DNA from: Nitrosomonadales bacterium
GTDB lineage: Bacteria > Pseudomonadota > Gammaproteobacteria > Burkholderiales > Gallionellaceae
Assembly (NCBI GenBank): GCA_016721605.1
Contig: JADKHS010000008.1
Span: forward strand, 1-41,637
Reading direction: 5' to 3'
DNA: 41,637 bases
How positions within the stretch are numbered: position 1 is the stretch's first letter; each line of letters starts with the position of its first letter. The position numbers were made by a program, and so were the translations under genes. This document shows positions 1-11,478 of the stretch, piece after piece. Below the pieces are notes generated by a model. The model was not told the origin of the DNA, did no database searches, and saw only the letters and a list, made by a program, of their open reading frames with translations.

Positions 1-1088
1 TCCTAAAGCCCGGTGTTCGAATCGTGTGCATTTGGCTGTCTTGCAAATCGTACAGAAGAAACTCTTGTGTCAAAATTATTATAGATCCCGTCACTACATA
101 GTTTAAATTTGGGTAACTTGACGTGCCATAGTTTGGTTTTGCAGGGACTGTCTGTTCTCCGAAATTCCCGCGTGTAAATCCTTCTGGGTATCGATTTATT
201 CAGTCTTGCCGTTTCCAGTATGTGACAGAAATGTCGGACTTTATTTTTACAGCGTACCTCACTTTGACCATAACTAAGCATGTTGTAGCTTTATGAATTT
301 TTCAGTGTAACAATCTGTTTCGAGAGTTATTAAGGACTCCAACGTATTATGTGGCGGTAGACTGTATTTGAACTATTTTATACTTTGCGGATGATCCTAA
401 AGTTTTCCGTTGCACAGCCGTGATCAATCTGACCTTAGTAATACTGTGTAAGTAGTACATCTATCTTTACTGCGGGGATGTCTAAACTATACTGAATTTG
501 CAACAATTTAACTTATTGAGTGGGGTTTACTCAAGAAGTAAACTATGCGACTGAGTCAGTTTCCCCAGATGGTATGGTTTTGACCGAATAGGTCAGAAGA
601 ATAATTTGGTTATCGGTAAGATTAATCATGCCTCCGGTTTGATTGATGATGAGGCTGCGCTTGTACAAGCTTTGCCAGCAATGACAATTTGAATGGTTTG
701 CGTAGTGATTAAGCTCCCGACCAGTTGTTGAAAACAATCGTCAAAAATGAAACCGCGTTGGCCCATAATGACGCTGGATCATTGTAGTATCGAATTGCTA
801 TTGGTAGTGAGGTTTTGGTGAGCTGTGGCAGGCAGACAATGCAAGGGTGGTTAAGGTGTTGTCGTGCAAATGCGTGCTATTGCTGGCGTGAGGGTTAAGC
901 AAATAGGCCCTATACGATTTTAGTGGCTAATTTTGATAAGTACACAACGAACAACAAGCAATAGTCAGTTAAAGATCCGCTCACCCTTCAATAAACCAGG
1001 ACGAACGAATTTATTTTTGCGGGACATTAAAAATTGATTGTTTATTCTATTCTACATAGAGCCGGATAAATATGAATAAGGAGTTAGT
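1..1088. other. region without a supportable gene
   Basis: I read both strands and found no open frame with a recognisable motif, signal peptide or ribosome binding site. Short open frames on the minus strand (near 3-281 and 543-737) have compositions I cannot link to any family. The plus strand between about 540 and 920 reads as protein-like fragments in changing frames, so it may be the worn remains of a gene, but I cannot name it. Confidence 0.5.
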
Positions 1089-1520
1089 ATGATTGAGGTT
1101 GGTACGGATGAACGGACAGCGCTATTCACAGCTACGAACAGCCTACGGATATTGTTGTGACGATGACAAATTCACACTTGAGCTTTTGGTGATATGTTGC
1201 TTGAATTAGGTGTGGCCAGTTATTAGGGGCTGAAAATGGCGAGCAGGGGGTACTATACTAGCCGGGCTGTCATCACAGCCGGACATATTGATATACGATC
1301 TCAGTATGCCTGAGATGGACGGTGTTGGTTTTCTGATGCATCTCGGTATGCAAGGTTATGTTGGTGACGTTATTTTAATCTCAGGAGCCCAACGGCATCT
1401 GCTGTCCGGGATGGATATATTCCAGCAAGCTTGGCCCGATCCCTTTGGGTACGTTGGCGAAACCGATCGCACGTGATGAACTGGCATCTGTGATTACTCG
1501 ATTTTGCCGAAAAAATGAAA
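1089..1520 (+). pseudogene. decayed response regulator receiver domain
   Basis: This is the remnant of a two-component receiver domain. An AAGGAG-like ribosome binding site near 1078-1083 precedes ATG at 1089. Reading across three frames gives the acidic pocket (VDDDKF, around 1150), then LGDMLLELGV, then the phosphoacceptor block IYDLSMPEMDGVGF (about 1291-1332), then VILISGA and finally LAKPIARDEL with the conserved lysine (about 1455-1480). These are the landmarks of a CheY-like fold, in order. At least three frameshifts separate them. No output domain can be read after about 1510, where an IS30 remnant begins, so the gene is probably truncated as well as frameshifted. The product, if it was ever single-domain, is unknown. 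Confidence 0.75.
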
Positions 1521-1645
1521 GGCCGGATTTAAATCCGAAGTGCAACAGTTGATGATGGCTTAGTGTAGTGCATCTCCACCTCAAATAATACTGGGCATAA
1601 CCTAAAACCCAGCACTTTGGGTGGCCGGTGGTTGAATCGTTTCAC
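1521..1645 (-). mobile_element. remnant of an IS30-family element (transposase C-terminal end)
   Basis: The left edge resembles the terminal repeat of the complete IS30 copy at 8817, including the shared run GAAGTGCAACAG. Reverse-strand reading gives HYTKPSS-TVALR and, further in, HHRPPKVLGF, matching the transposase C-terminus of the other copies (RYTKQPP-AVALRT and NHRPRKVLGF). Similarity fades by about 1645. It is more diverged than the copies at 8817 and 40549, so it is an older insertion. Confidence 0.75.
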
Positions 1646-2042
1646 AAGTCCGATGGAACGTGCTCGGTTGTAAGGTGTGTCGCACGGCAAGTCGTCTTGC
1701 TAACCGCTTTCAGGCTGAGTTGTATGAAGAAAAAAGCTACCATGCGTGTCGGTTGGACGGAAGTTTCTTGGTGAAAAAGTAAATTCACTCATTTTCGATA
1801 AATGCAGGATAAATAGATTGACTTCTTCTACCGGAGGTTGAAAGTTGATTCCTCGCTTTATTTCACATATAGCCAAGATAATTAAAGAAATGCAGTGGTC
1901 AGATTTATATTTAAATAGTGTTTGTCTTGTCCGAAAGCGAACAATGCTGGCAATACTTTTTTGAACGACTTAGGCGCAAAGCTTGACTGTTATTAATTAT
2001 CAACCTGTGTCCAAATTTATCCGGCGGTATCTCGTTTTAGCG
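1646..2042. other. spacer without a recognisable gene
   Basis: I see no open frame with a recognisable motif here. The sequence between the IS30 remnant and the signal-peptide ORF at 2043 holds only short broken frames. It could hold further decayed sequence of the response regulator locus. Confidence 0.4.
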
Positions 2043-2510
2043 ATGAAAAATCTTTTCTGTCTTAGTGTGTTGGCATTGTTTTGGCGAGTTTGTGCGCTTT
2101 ACATGGTGGCGGTATTTCTGATTACCGCAAATTCTTATGCGGATACTCAAGAGCCAACTATGGTTGCTATTGCATTCCCTTCGACTAGTGAAAATGTAAT
2201 TTCCAGAAGTACGCTGCGCTGTTTTTGGCATGCGCCTTAATAAATGGCCAGCAGATACGCCGATCAAAACATTTGTGATGAAAGATGATGCGCCGGAACA
2301 TGGTGCTTTCAGTAAGAATATTTTGCAAGTATTCCCGCACCAATTGAGATTGGCTAGGATCGGCAGGTATTTTCCGGGCAGGGCCAATATCCGGAGCAAG
2401 TTACTTCAACGCAAGAGATGCTATCAAGAATAGCATCAACGCCGGGGGCGATTGGCTACATCAAAATAAACGAGGTCACTAATAATGTGCGTACCCTTCA
2501 AATTCGTTAA
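2043..2510 (+). pseudogene. PstS-like periplasmic phosphate-binding protein, frameshifted
   Basis: The product resembles the small phosphate/anion-binding periplasmic proteins (PstS-like type 2 binding fold) often encoded beside a porin-like protein and a hybrid kinase. A signal peptide is visible at residues 1-37, ending near NSYADTQ. After a frameshift near 2225 the family signature follows: FGMRLNKWP, then FVMKDDAPEH, FSKNILQVFP, and after further shifts the block TPGAIGYIK (about 2437-2463), which is characteristic of these proteins. Length, about 150 residues, agrees with the family. It directly precedes the porin-like gene, suggesting one transcription unit with the kinase and diguanylate cyclase. 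Phosphate as ligand is inference from the family. At least three frameshifts are present. Confidence 0.72.
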
Positions 2511-3707
2511 GACTACAGTTGGGTTTTTTATTCAGGGTGTTTTTGCTTTGGACTACGTTTGCCCATGCCGTAAACTTGATGGGTAACGAATTGCAGCCGC
2601 AGCGGGGTTTTACGCAAGGCGTGGTGACCACCAGTGATAATAACTTTCTCGGCCAGAGTAATAAAAAGCCAGTACAGATTTTATAGAAATAGGGTGAATG
2701 CGTCCCTGAGGCCGACTTCAGATTTGCAGCTGTCCGCGGTTGCTTTCACATAAAGCCGGAGGAACTGATAACGGCAACGTGCGATTGGATTATGGGTTAG
2801 CCGACTGGACAATATCATCAAGCGAGCAAGGGCGTGTGGGATTTCGTCTGGGCGCGTGAAGAATTCTTATGGACTATATAATAAAACACGGATGTTTGCT
2901 TTACTCGCCCCAGTATCCTTTGCAGCGCAATCTATTTATTTTGAGCGCTCACGCAATCTTACCCTTGCGGGTGATGGAGCAGAGTTTTATCTCGATCGTA
3001 ATTATGAAGCTGGCAATTTGTTTGTGAGCATTCGCGCTTGGCAAACCCCCAGATTGGTAATGAGGCTGGCAAGGTGGCCTTGGTTGGATTGCTTCCCCAA
3101 TGGGAGTTTTGAACCTAAGATAGGGCAGATTTCCCAAGTGAGAACATGAGGGGATGGTGGTAAATATCGTTTGGGATATACCGTATTGCAATTGTGATGC
3201 GCACTATAAACCTGGCATGGGGATGTGTTACAAGCGGACAATTGAAATCTAACATGCAAATATTTCTGCCCAACACAACGCTGAAAATTGGGGCCTGACT
3301 AGTGAATATGCCCTGCGTCCACTTTTAATTAAAACTTTGGTCCGAATGCTCCAGATTCCACCACGCATGGCCAAAGTTATTATATTCAGGGCAGCTATCG
3401 GTTGGCCCCGAAGTGGGAAGCATTACTACGTTACGATGTGATGTATACCGATAGCGAGGATCGTGATGGCAAGGCATTCGCTGCGGCCACCCGTCGGCCG
3501 GGCTTTACCTCGTTTTTCCAAAGACTGGACTACAGGCGTGCGTTTTGACTTAACCCCCGAGTTTATGCGTGCCGAATATCATCGCGTTGATGGTACAGCG
3601 ATTTTGCCAGTTCAGGATAACCCTGACCCTCGGGCTTTGGAGCGCCGTTGGGATATGTTCCATGCTACTGGGGTCTTTTTCGGTTTAGTGACGCTCATGC
3701 CGGATAG
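2511..3707 (+). pseudogene. porin-like outer membrane beta-barrel protein, frameshifted
   Basis: Joined across several frames the protein shows FTQGVVTTSDNNFLGQ near the N-terminus, then LQLSAVAFTKAGG, GRVKNSYGLYNKTRD (about 2845-2890), SIYFERSRNL, alternating hydrophobic strands such as GQSYYIQGSYRLAPKWE, and WTTGVRFDLTPEFM with AEYHRVDGTA near the end. The alternating pattern, the periodic aromatic residues and the closing FRFSDAHAG fit an outer membrane barrel of roughly 390 residues. I recognise this type as the uncharacterised barrel found with PstS-like proteins and hybrid kinases in betaproteobacteria, but its substrate is unknown. The start is uncertain because the N-terminal signal region is scrambled. 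The longest open segment is 3463-3732 in a shifted frame. The stop at 3705 overlaps the likely kinase start at 3699. Confidence 0.6.
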
Positions 3708-6700
3708 CCGACCCTCTAGTTTCAAGCCGTAGCACAATTAGGTTCTTGAGCCTGAAGTGGAAGGTGCTGCTAACGCTTGGCATGGTGATGCTCTCGGTTA
3801 ACGGTACGCTTTCCTGGCTGCATTTTCGTGATTTGAAGACACGCTTGAAAGGCAGCGTACGGATTTGCGCGAGCGCCTGATTTCTGAAGCGATTGCGGTA
3901 CGTACCGATTCCGCTCTGCGTTTGCAAACGCAGGCCAGTTTGCTCGCGACGGTTGGTGCGGGTAGTGCGTTTCAGTCAAAGCCGGGATCTTTGAAACTTC
4001 GTGAGCATTTCGATAGTTACTGGCCCGTCTTGCAGCTCGATCTCGATATCAATTCCATGAAAGTATATTCCAGGACTGGGGCTACTTTGGCCGCTTGGCA
4101 TGCGGATGCGGCTTCCGATATAGAGCAAGATGAGCGTGTGCGTGCCGTAGTTTCGCAAGAACGAGCTCTGCATTGGATGCACTGTCGGCAAATATGTACA
4201 CAATTTGCTGCGGCACCTATTCTGTCGGCAGGCCGGGTGGCTGGCGTAATTGTTTTGGGTAGCTCGCTGGGAGAGGTGATCGTTTCTTTTAATCGTTTAT
4301 CTGGGGCCGATCTTGGCGTGTTGGCTCCTGCCGGTTTTGTGATGGATAAAAATTCGCTGCCCAACTTGGGCTTGCAGGTCGTAGCGTTAAGCGGCTCAGA
4401 ACGGAATCTTCCGTTGCTCCATCAATTAAAGGATTTACCACTTAAGCAAAACAAAAAAAATTGGCAATTAGTACCTTACCAAGGTAAACAGTTTGAATTG
4501 TCGTTTGTGGCAATGGGTGATGACAGCGGCATAAATTCTGGCGCTATGCTTGTGGTAATCGATGATTTGACCCAGGCCTTGGCCGAAATTCGCAAATCAG
4601 TGTTGAGCCGGGTACAAGCTGAATTAGCAACTTCTTTGCTTTCATTGTTGTTATTGGCGCTTTTGGTGAATGCGCCCTTGCAGCGGATGACGCGGGCAGT
4701 ACGGGCAATTCCCTTTGTTGGGGCGGAGCGCTTTGCCGAGGCACGTGCCAAAATTGTCCCACGTGGCCAGCATTTTTGGATGACGAAATTGATAGCCTGA
4801 TGAAGCTGCAGTTGCATTGTCATTCCGGTTGGAAGCGTTGGAACGGGAAGTGGCAGCGCACGCTGGAGAGTTGCAGGATATGCTGCATCGCATTTCAATT
4901 GAGCGGGATTTTAATGAGAGCCTACTCGATACCGCACAGGTTATTATTTTAACGCAATCAGTTGATGGGTCGGTTCGCAGCCTAAATCGTTACGGGGAGC
5001 TGTTAACTGGTTGGAGTGAGACAGAATTGTTGGGCAAGTGCTTTATTAAGGCAACTAGCTATCCCGGAACGGTTGGAACAGAAACGCAGCAAGCTTTACA
5101 AGATCTTGCTACGGGAAAGCATAAGCACATTCAGCGTGAATCAGTTTTGATGAGCAAGCCAGGCGAAAAATACGAAATAACCTGGAATCATTCACGGCTT
5201 TACGGTCAAGAAGGCGAAACGGTGATGATTCTGTCAGTCGGTATTGACCACACTGAACGCAAGCGTGCCGAGCAAGATTTACTTAATTTGAATGCAAGTT
5301 TGGAAATTCGGGTTGAAGAACGTACTTTCGAACTCGAACAAGCCAAGCTACAAGCCGAGACAGCCAATCAGGCCAAGAGTGAATTCCTCTCAAATATGAG
5401 TCACGAAATTCGCACCCCGATGAACAGCATCATTGGTATGGCACATTTAGTGCGGCGTACCGGACTTAATCCAAAGCAACTTGATTATGTTGGAAAGATC
5501 GACCATTCAGCGCAACATCTATTGCGCCTGATAAATGAAATGCTTGATTTTTCAAAAATAGAAGCGGGCAAGCTCAAGTTAGAAGTACTGGATTTTGAGT
5601 TGGATACGGTTCTGGAGAATATCTCCAGTCAACTTAGTGAAAGCGCTGCAAGCAAATGCCTGAGACTTATATTTGATGTTGACCCTGACTTATCCCGTCC
5701 GCTTCGCGGAGACTCGTTGCGGTTATATCAGGTGTTGCTTAATTACATTAGTAACGCCATTAAGTTTACTGATCAGGGTGAGATCATCGTCCGTGCCAGG
5801 ATTATTGAAAACAATACCTTCGGAACAGACGAAAAAGATATGCTGGTGCATCTTGAAGTACAGGCTAGCGGCATTGGAATAAGCGCAGAACAACTCACAC
5901 AATTATTCCAACCATTTCATCAAGCTAACGCTTCAACCACGCGTAAATATGGGGGTACTGGACTGGGGCTAGCCATCAGCCGACAATTGGCCGAAATGAT
6001 GGGTGGTGAGGTCGGGGTGCAGAGTCAGCCCGGCAATGGCAGCACTTTTTGGTTTACTGCCCGGCTGGTGAGGCATCAAAGCCGGTTACGGTTGTTCAAG
6101 CTGCACCATTTGTCGGCCTGGATATAATCTAAGGCTCGTGCATCTTGCTAGTCGAAGATAATCTCTTTAACCAGCAAGTGGCTAAAGAGTTATTGGAAGA
6201 AATTGGTGTGGTTGTTGTCATTGCCAACAATGGAAAGGAGGCCCTTGATCTGCTGGCTAAAGAACATTTTGATTGTGTTTTGATGGATATGCAGATGCCC
6301 GTGATGGATGGTCTTGAAGCGACCCGTCAAATTCGGGCTAATCCTGAGCTTATGGCTACACGGATTATTGCCATGACAGCAAATGCTGGGCGTGAAAATT
6401 GGACACGTTGTTTCGATGCGGGCATGGATGATTTCATAACCAAACCGATTGAGTTTCAATTACTTATTACGACGCTTGCAAAATGGCTTCTGCCCCGATC
6501 CGATCCAGTTGTGCCTGTATTCGCAGCGACTTCGCTCCAGCCCGCAGTGGTCGAAGAAACTAGGGTAGCAAGTACAAGCGAGCCAAGCATTATCGATCTG
6601 TCAATACTGGCCCAAATATTGGGGAATCATCCGGAAAAAATCCGTAAATATGTCATGATGTTTTTAGATTTGACCCAAAAGGCAATAGTTGAAATTGAAA

Positions 6701-6918
6701 CTGCGCTGGCCCATGGAGATATGGCGACACTGAGCGCTTTAGGACATCGTACCAAGGCATCGGCCAGAACCGTGGGTGCAATGGGTTTTGGCGAATTATG
6801 TCAGGCGTTAGAGCAGCTCCAGGAGATGGAGATATTGAGCGCACGGGACATTGTCATGCAAATGCGGACATTGTTGGCGCAGATTTCGATGAATATCAAT
6901 AAGGATTTTTTGAAATGA
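3699..6918 (+). pseudogene. hybrid sensor histidine kinase (sensor-PAS-HisKA-HATPase-REC-HPt), frameshifted
   Basis: An inner-membrane phosphorelay kinase read in three main open segments (3865-4800, 4817-6127, 6145-6918). A first membrane segment (VLLTLGMVMLSVNGTLSW, about 3762-3815) leads into a periplasmic or Cache-like sensor of about 260 residues, and a second membrane segment lies at about 4624-4672. Then follow a PAS domain (about 4925-5255), a coiled coil, HisKA with SHEIRTPM (about 5399), HATPase with the N box NYISNAIKFT and G2 box GGTGLGLAI, a receiver with MDMQMPVMDG, and a C-terminal HPt with GHRTKASARTVGA. The G1 box reads ASGIGI where D-x-G-x-G is expected, so the ATP-binding Asp is missing. 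Frameshifts lie near 3845, 4790 and 6100-6140. Its placement after a periplasmic binding protein and a barrel suggests it senses an envelope ligand and feeds the c-di-GMP enzyme downstream. Confidence 0.85.
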
Positions 6919-7135
6919 TGTTCGGTGATATTGATTCGATATGATTTTCACTCTTGGTAATAATTAAGAGCCGGTTTTGATAATTATGAGGCTTAGGGTT
7001 GTTGCAGTATCTAGTACCTAGGCCAGTCGAGTTCCTAATTTTATTGCAGATTGGTATTTTATTTGTATTCCAGGATAGTGGCTGAGTTATTTTAACTGTT
7101 GATGGCTTTGATTTTTAGCAAGGAAATTCATATAG

Positions 7136-8767
7136 ATGATATTGTTAAGAAGCATTAAAAGCAAAATTTTGTTTTCGCTTACGGTGGCTACGCTTATTCC
7201 ATCGTTTGGTTTAGGTTGTTGTCATTCCGTCAGAATGAAGCACAAATCAGCGACAATGTAACCCGTGAACTGCGCGCCCTGGCAAGCCAAGCCAGCCGTG
7301 AGTTGGAGTTATGGATTAATAAGCACATCCACACAGTGCGCGCATTGTCTACATCCAATGCAGTTATCGATGGACTTACTCCGATTGCTCACCCGCCTAC
7401 AGGCAAGCCTAATAAGGTTCCGCAGGCCTTGGCTCACTATCTAAGTTCGGTGCAATCAAAATTAGACAATATTGGAATTAACCGTGGTCGGGGCTACCGG
7501 ACAGGTGGTGGCCAGTAGTGCGGCGGTACCTTCCGCTATAATTTTGCCGAAAGTTGGCCGGAAAGTGCGCTTACCGAAGGTATTGTGCTCGCGCCACCCC
7601 ATTGGGAAAAGCAGCGCGCCACCGCGACGCTGAGCGTTGCGGTTCCTGTATTGTCGTATGACCAATGTACTCATGGGTGCATTGGTGGCGGTGCTTGATC
7701 TACGTACCGCGCAGCCTTATCTAAAACTCGACGAAGTCACCACTGGGCGAGGTATTACTGCTAGATCAGAATGGTAGGGAGTTGCTTAGTAGTCGTGTTA
7801 ACGCAACCAGCTAAGGTTGCTGGATGGGGTGGTGCTACGGCAGCTACTGGCGCGACCTGGTGAGTCTATGATCTTTCAAGGGGAATGCATCGTGAAGTGA
7901 TTGGTCTGGCAGACACGCCTGCTGCGCTTCCGGTCACGGTAGTGGCCGAACGGGATCGTGCTGATGTTTACGCCGCTTGGGTAGATTTGCGCAATTGTAT
8001 CTGGCACTGGTGTGCACAATAGTGTTGGTAGTGACAGCAGTGGCTTTTCGGATGGGGCGTTCAATCGTCACACCGTTACAGCATCTGATCAATGCAGCTA
8101 ACAGTATCGCCGACGGGGATCTTGATGTGCGGCTGCCTGTTACACGAAATGATGAATTCGGCCACCTCACCCAGATATTTAATCAGATGGCGGACAAATT
8201 GCGTCATAGCCATGCTGAAGTTGTGGCCACAAATAAAGCCATGCAGCAACAAAATCAGTTACTTGAGACGCTTCAATAACCGATGGACTTACCGGTCTCT
8301 CCAATCGCAGTAAACTTGATGTGATCCTGAAAGATGAGCTCGCCCGATTCAAGCGTAACCAGAGGCCTTTTGCAGTGCTCATGATGGATATTGATTACTT
8401 CAAAACTCTTAATGACAGCTATGGCCATATTGCGGGCGATGAGGTCATTGCGGCTGTGGCCAAGATACTCAGCCAATCGATACGCAGTGTGGATTATGCT
8501 GCGCGCTATGGTGGTGATGAATTCATCATTATCATGGTTGAAACAACAGCGGATATGGCCTTAAAAATGGCGGAGCGCATCCGTTCTCAGGTAAATGACA
8601 TGCGTTATAGCGCCAACGGCCAGATAGTATCTGTGACGGTGAGTATTGGTGTCGTGCAGTGCCAGCAATCCGATGATGCGACACCGACTGCGGTGTTTGC
8701 CCGTGCCGACAGTGCACTTTATGAAGCGAAGCGCGCTGGTCGCAACCGGGCTCACTACGCAACTTAG
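7136..8767 (+). pseudogene. membrane diguanylate cyclase (Cache-HAMP-GGDEF), frameshifted
   Basis: It would make c-di-GMP from two GTP. ATG at 7136 has AAGGAA about 10 bases upstream. The N-terminus (LRSIKSKILFSLTVATLIP) is a membrane segment. A periplasmic Cache-like sensor follows (RELRALASQASRELELWI, then VLLLDQNGRELL), broken by frameshifts near 7215, 7510, 7660 and 7860. A second membrane segment and HAMP domain occupy 7977-8200 (GRSIVTPLQHLI, NSIADGDLDVRLP). After another frameshift near 8277 the GGDEF domain runs 8280-8767 with DGLTGLSNR, DIDYFKTLND, the catalytic YGGDEF and the closing ADSALYEAKRAGRN. The GGDEF part is intact as an open segment (8321-8767). It probably belongs functionally with the hybrid kinase 217 bases upstream. 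Confidence 0.87.
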
Positions 8768-8816
8768 TGCAGTAAGGTACTTCCTTGCTGTAACTAAAAA
8801 ATTATATTTAAGAACA

Positions 8817-9916
8817 GGCGGATTCAAGTTCGAAGTGCAACAGCCGGTGGTTGCTTGGTGTAGCGTAATTCCACCCCGAAGAATACTTCATGCGGAGTTT
8901 TAAATCCGAGTACTTTTCGAGGTCGGTGGTTGATCCGCTCTACCGCCTCCTGCACTCGTTCTTCGGTGATGCCTGTCAGTTCCATGCCTTTGGGGAAGTA
9001 CTGCCTCAATAGACCGTTACTGTTCTCGTTCAATCCTCGCTCCCAGGAACGGTAGGGGTGCGCGAAATAGATCGCAGTCTGTAGTTCTGCTGCGATACTT
9101 TCATGTCCCGCAAACTCTTTGCCATTATCAAATGTAATGGTGTGGCATTTGTCTTTATGGGGACTCAGTAAATTCGTTGTCACAGCCGTTACACCATCGG
9201 CATGCTTGCTGCGTATGTGCCCCGCCAACACATAGCGCGACTTCCTTTCAGCCAGCGTAACTAATCCGCCTTTGTGGTTCTTGCCGATCACCGTGTCGCC
9301 TTCCCAATCACCTATACGTATTTTTTTCGCAACAATCTCCGGACGTTCATCAATGCTGACACGGTTCTTGATCATGCCTCGCCGCTCTTGCCCGCTTGCA
9401 TATCGCTTGCGGCGTGGTTTCTGGCTGCGCAAATGCTGGTACAGGTCTCCTCCATCACGTTTGTCTGCGTAGACATGCCGGTAGATCGCCTCATGGCTAA
9501 TCTGCAATTCACCTTCCAGCTCAAGCCGATTGGCGGCTTGTTCTGGGCTGAGGTCTTCCCGGATCAACCGCTCGACTTCCGCCCAACACTCCAATGAGAA
9601 TTGCTTGCCATTGATGGGGCTTGCCGGCGCCCATCACGTAACGATTGTGCCTGTTTGGGCCGCCAGCCGCGTTGACCTTTGTTTCGCCTGAACTCCCGTG
9701 AGATCGTCGATTTGTCCACGCCCATATTTTGGGCAATCCGGGTTTGGTTCAAACCCGCTTTCTTCAAACCGGAAATCTGGTATCGTTGCTCGCTGGTGAG
9801 CTGCTTGTAGTGCTTCATCTGTGCTCCTTTTACTTGGTCGTTTAAGTAGCTCCGATACTACCGCAGCTTGCCTATAAACTTCCTTACAAAAGTTGCACTT
9901 CAAAGTTGAATCCGCC
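8817..9916 (-). mobile_element. IS30-family insertion sequence, copy 1
   Basis: A 1,100-base element bounded by inverted repeats: the left end begins GGCGGATTCAAGTTCGAAGT and the right end, read on the other strand, begins GGCGGATTCAACTTTGAAGT. Three-base direct repeats (ACA at 8814-8816 and 9917-9919) flank it and mark the target duplication. It sits between the diguanylate cyclase gene and the dioxygenase gene. A second, indel-rich copy lies at 40549 and a worn remnant at 1521. Confidence 0.92.
8824..9818 (-). pseudogene. IS30 transposase, one frameshift
   Basis: DDE transposase. Two open segments on the reverse strand (9818-9564 and 9594-8824) join to a protein of about 330 residues, the normal IS30 length. 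The N-terminal helix-turn-helix reads LTSEQRYQISGLKKAGLNQT and VDKSTISREFRRN. The catalytic core shows GDWEGDTVIG (first D), TFDNGKEFAGHE (second D) and RGLNENSNGLLRQYFPKG (E), all present. The frame is lost near 9615-9640, where the second copy remains in frame, so a single indel in this copy is responsible. If that indel is a sequencing error the transposase is intact. Confidence 0.92.
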
Positions 9917-9945
9917 ACATGCTATATAAATAGTTAGTAAAAATT

Positions 9946-10746
9946 ATGGACAACACTAAACTTCCAACTTTTTCATCTCGCATGGTGGTGGTCCTGGCCA
10001 TATATTGACGACATGAAAAAACAGTTTGCAAAAACCGCTCGGGAATTGGGCCTGCTTCCGGCAAGCCTCCCTGCAAACCGAAAGCGATTTTTGGTCATTA
10101 CGGGCCATTGGGAGGAGAGCAATTTACAGTATCAACCGCAACTAATCCTCCAATGAGGTATGACTATTCCGGCTTTCCTGAACATACCTACCGGATCAAA
10201 TATCCGGCACCAGGATCGCCTGCGCTCGCACGCCGCGTTCGCGAGCTACTCGGTCAAGCGGGAATCAGTAGCAACGAAGATCCGCATCAAGGATTTGATC
10301 ATGGAACCTTTGTTCCTTTGTTCCTTATGTATCCAGATGCAAGTATTCCAGTGGTAATGCTTTCATTGAAATCGAACTACGATCCCTTGGAGCATATTCG
10401 GGCTGGTGAAGCTTTGAAGCCCTTACGGGATGAAGGCATTCTGATCATCGGAAGTGGTCTTTCTTACCACAACATGCGAGGGTTCGGACAAACCGATGCC
10501 ACATCTGTGTCCGAACAATTCGAGGAGTATCTAAATGAAGCAATTTCCGAACCAAATCCTATTAACCGCGCTGAGAAATTAATAAATTGGGAAACAGCAC
10601 CGGTAGCTCGACTGGCTCATCCACGGGAAGACCACCTCATTCCGTTAATGGTCGTCGTAGGCGCAGCGGGTGATGATGTCGGAAGCCGTATTTTTGTAGA
10701 TAAAGTATTTAATGTCGCTATGGCTTCATATCGGTTTGGTGACTGA
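9946..10746 (+). pseudogene. LigB/DODA-family extradiol ring-cleavage dioxygenase, frameshifted
   Basis: The family (class III extradiol dioxygenases, including YgiD-type 4,5-DOPA dioxygenase) uses one metal ion to open catechol-type rings. ATG at 9946 starts MDNTKLPTF; after a one-base shift in a T run near 9980, ISHGGGP carries the first metal His. A second shift near 10110 follows GHWEE. The long open segment then contains YDYSGFPEHTY, DHGTFVPLFLMYP with the conserved His, GSGLSYHNMRGF, and HPREDHLIPL near the C-terminus. Total length, about 265 residues, fits the family. The IS30 right end is only 30 bases upstream, so the native promoter has been displaced. The substrate cannot be told from sequence. 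Confidence 0.88.
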
Positions 10747-11478
10747 TGCGATAATGATGATATGTAGTAGTTCAGACTTGATCTGACAGTAGGCCTTGCC
10801 AAAGGGTGGGGTTACCCGGTTTGATAGAGGTGTCGAATCTTTATCAACCAAAGTGCGTAAGCACGAAGGAGTAACCCCATGAGTAGTGTTCAACAGAATG
10901 TTATCAAACACAAGGTTGGCTTGCTGAATCTGGCCGCCGAACTTGGCAACGTATCCCGCGCCTGCAAGGTAATGGGCTTTTCACGCGATACCTTCTATCG
11001 CTATCAGGCCGCCGTTGAAACCGGCGGAGTCGAGGCGCTGATCGATGCCAATCGCCGCAAACCCAATCCCAAGAACCGTGTTGAGGAAATAGCGGAGTCC
11101 GCCGTCACCGCCTTTGCGTTGGAGCAGCCCGCCTTCGGGCAGTTGCGTGTTTTCAAATGAACTGCGCAAACGCGGCATCTTTGTTTCACCTTCTGGCGTC
11201 CGCTCGGTCTGGCTGCGACATAACCTCGAGTCGTTCAGAAGCGCCTGTCGGCACTGGAGAGCCATGTTGCCCAGACCGGTGAAGTGCTGATCGAGATGCA
11301 GGTGCAGGCACTCGAGAGAAAGCAGGAAGATGACGTTGCACACGGCGAAATCGAGACCGCGCATCGCTATATCTCGGCAGCCAGGACACTTTTACGTCGG
11401 CACGATCAAAGGCGTAGGCAGAATTTATCAACAAACTTTTGTCGATACTTACTCCAAGTGGGCTGCGGCCAAGCTATA

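Noticed and set aside
8..40. A T-loop-like GTTCGAATC near the window start, suggesting a tRNA end
   Set aside because: The flanking bases do not pair into a T stem and no acceptor stem or CCA follows, so a tRNA cannot be supported.
4476..4898. Long minus-strand open frame opposite the hybrid kinase
   Set aside because: The plus strand carries a clear membrane segment and kinase motifs here; the minus frame shows no motif and is a shadow.
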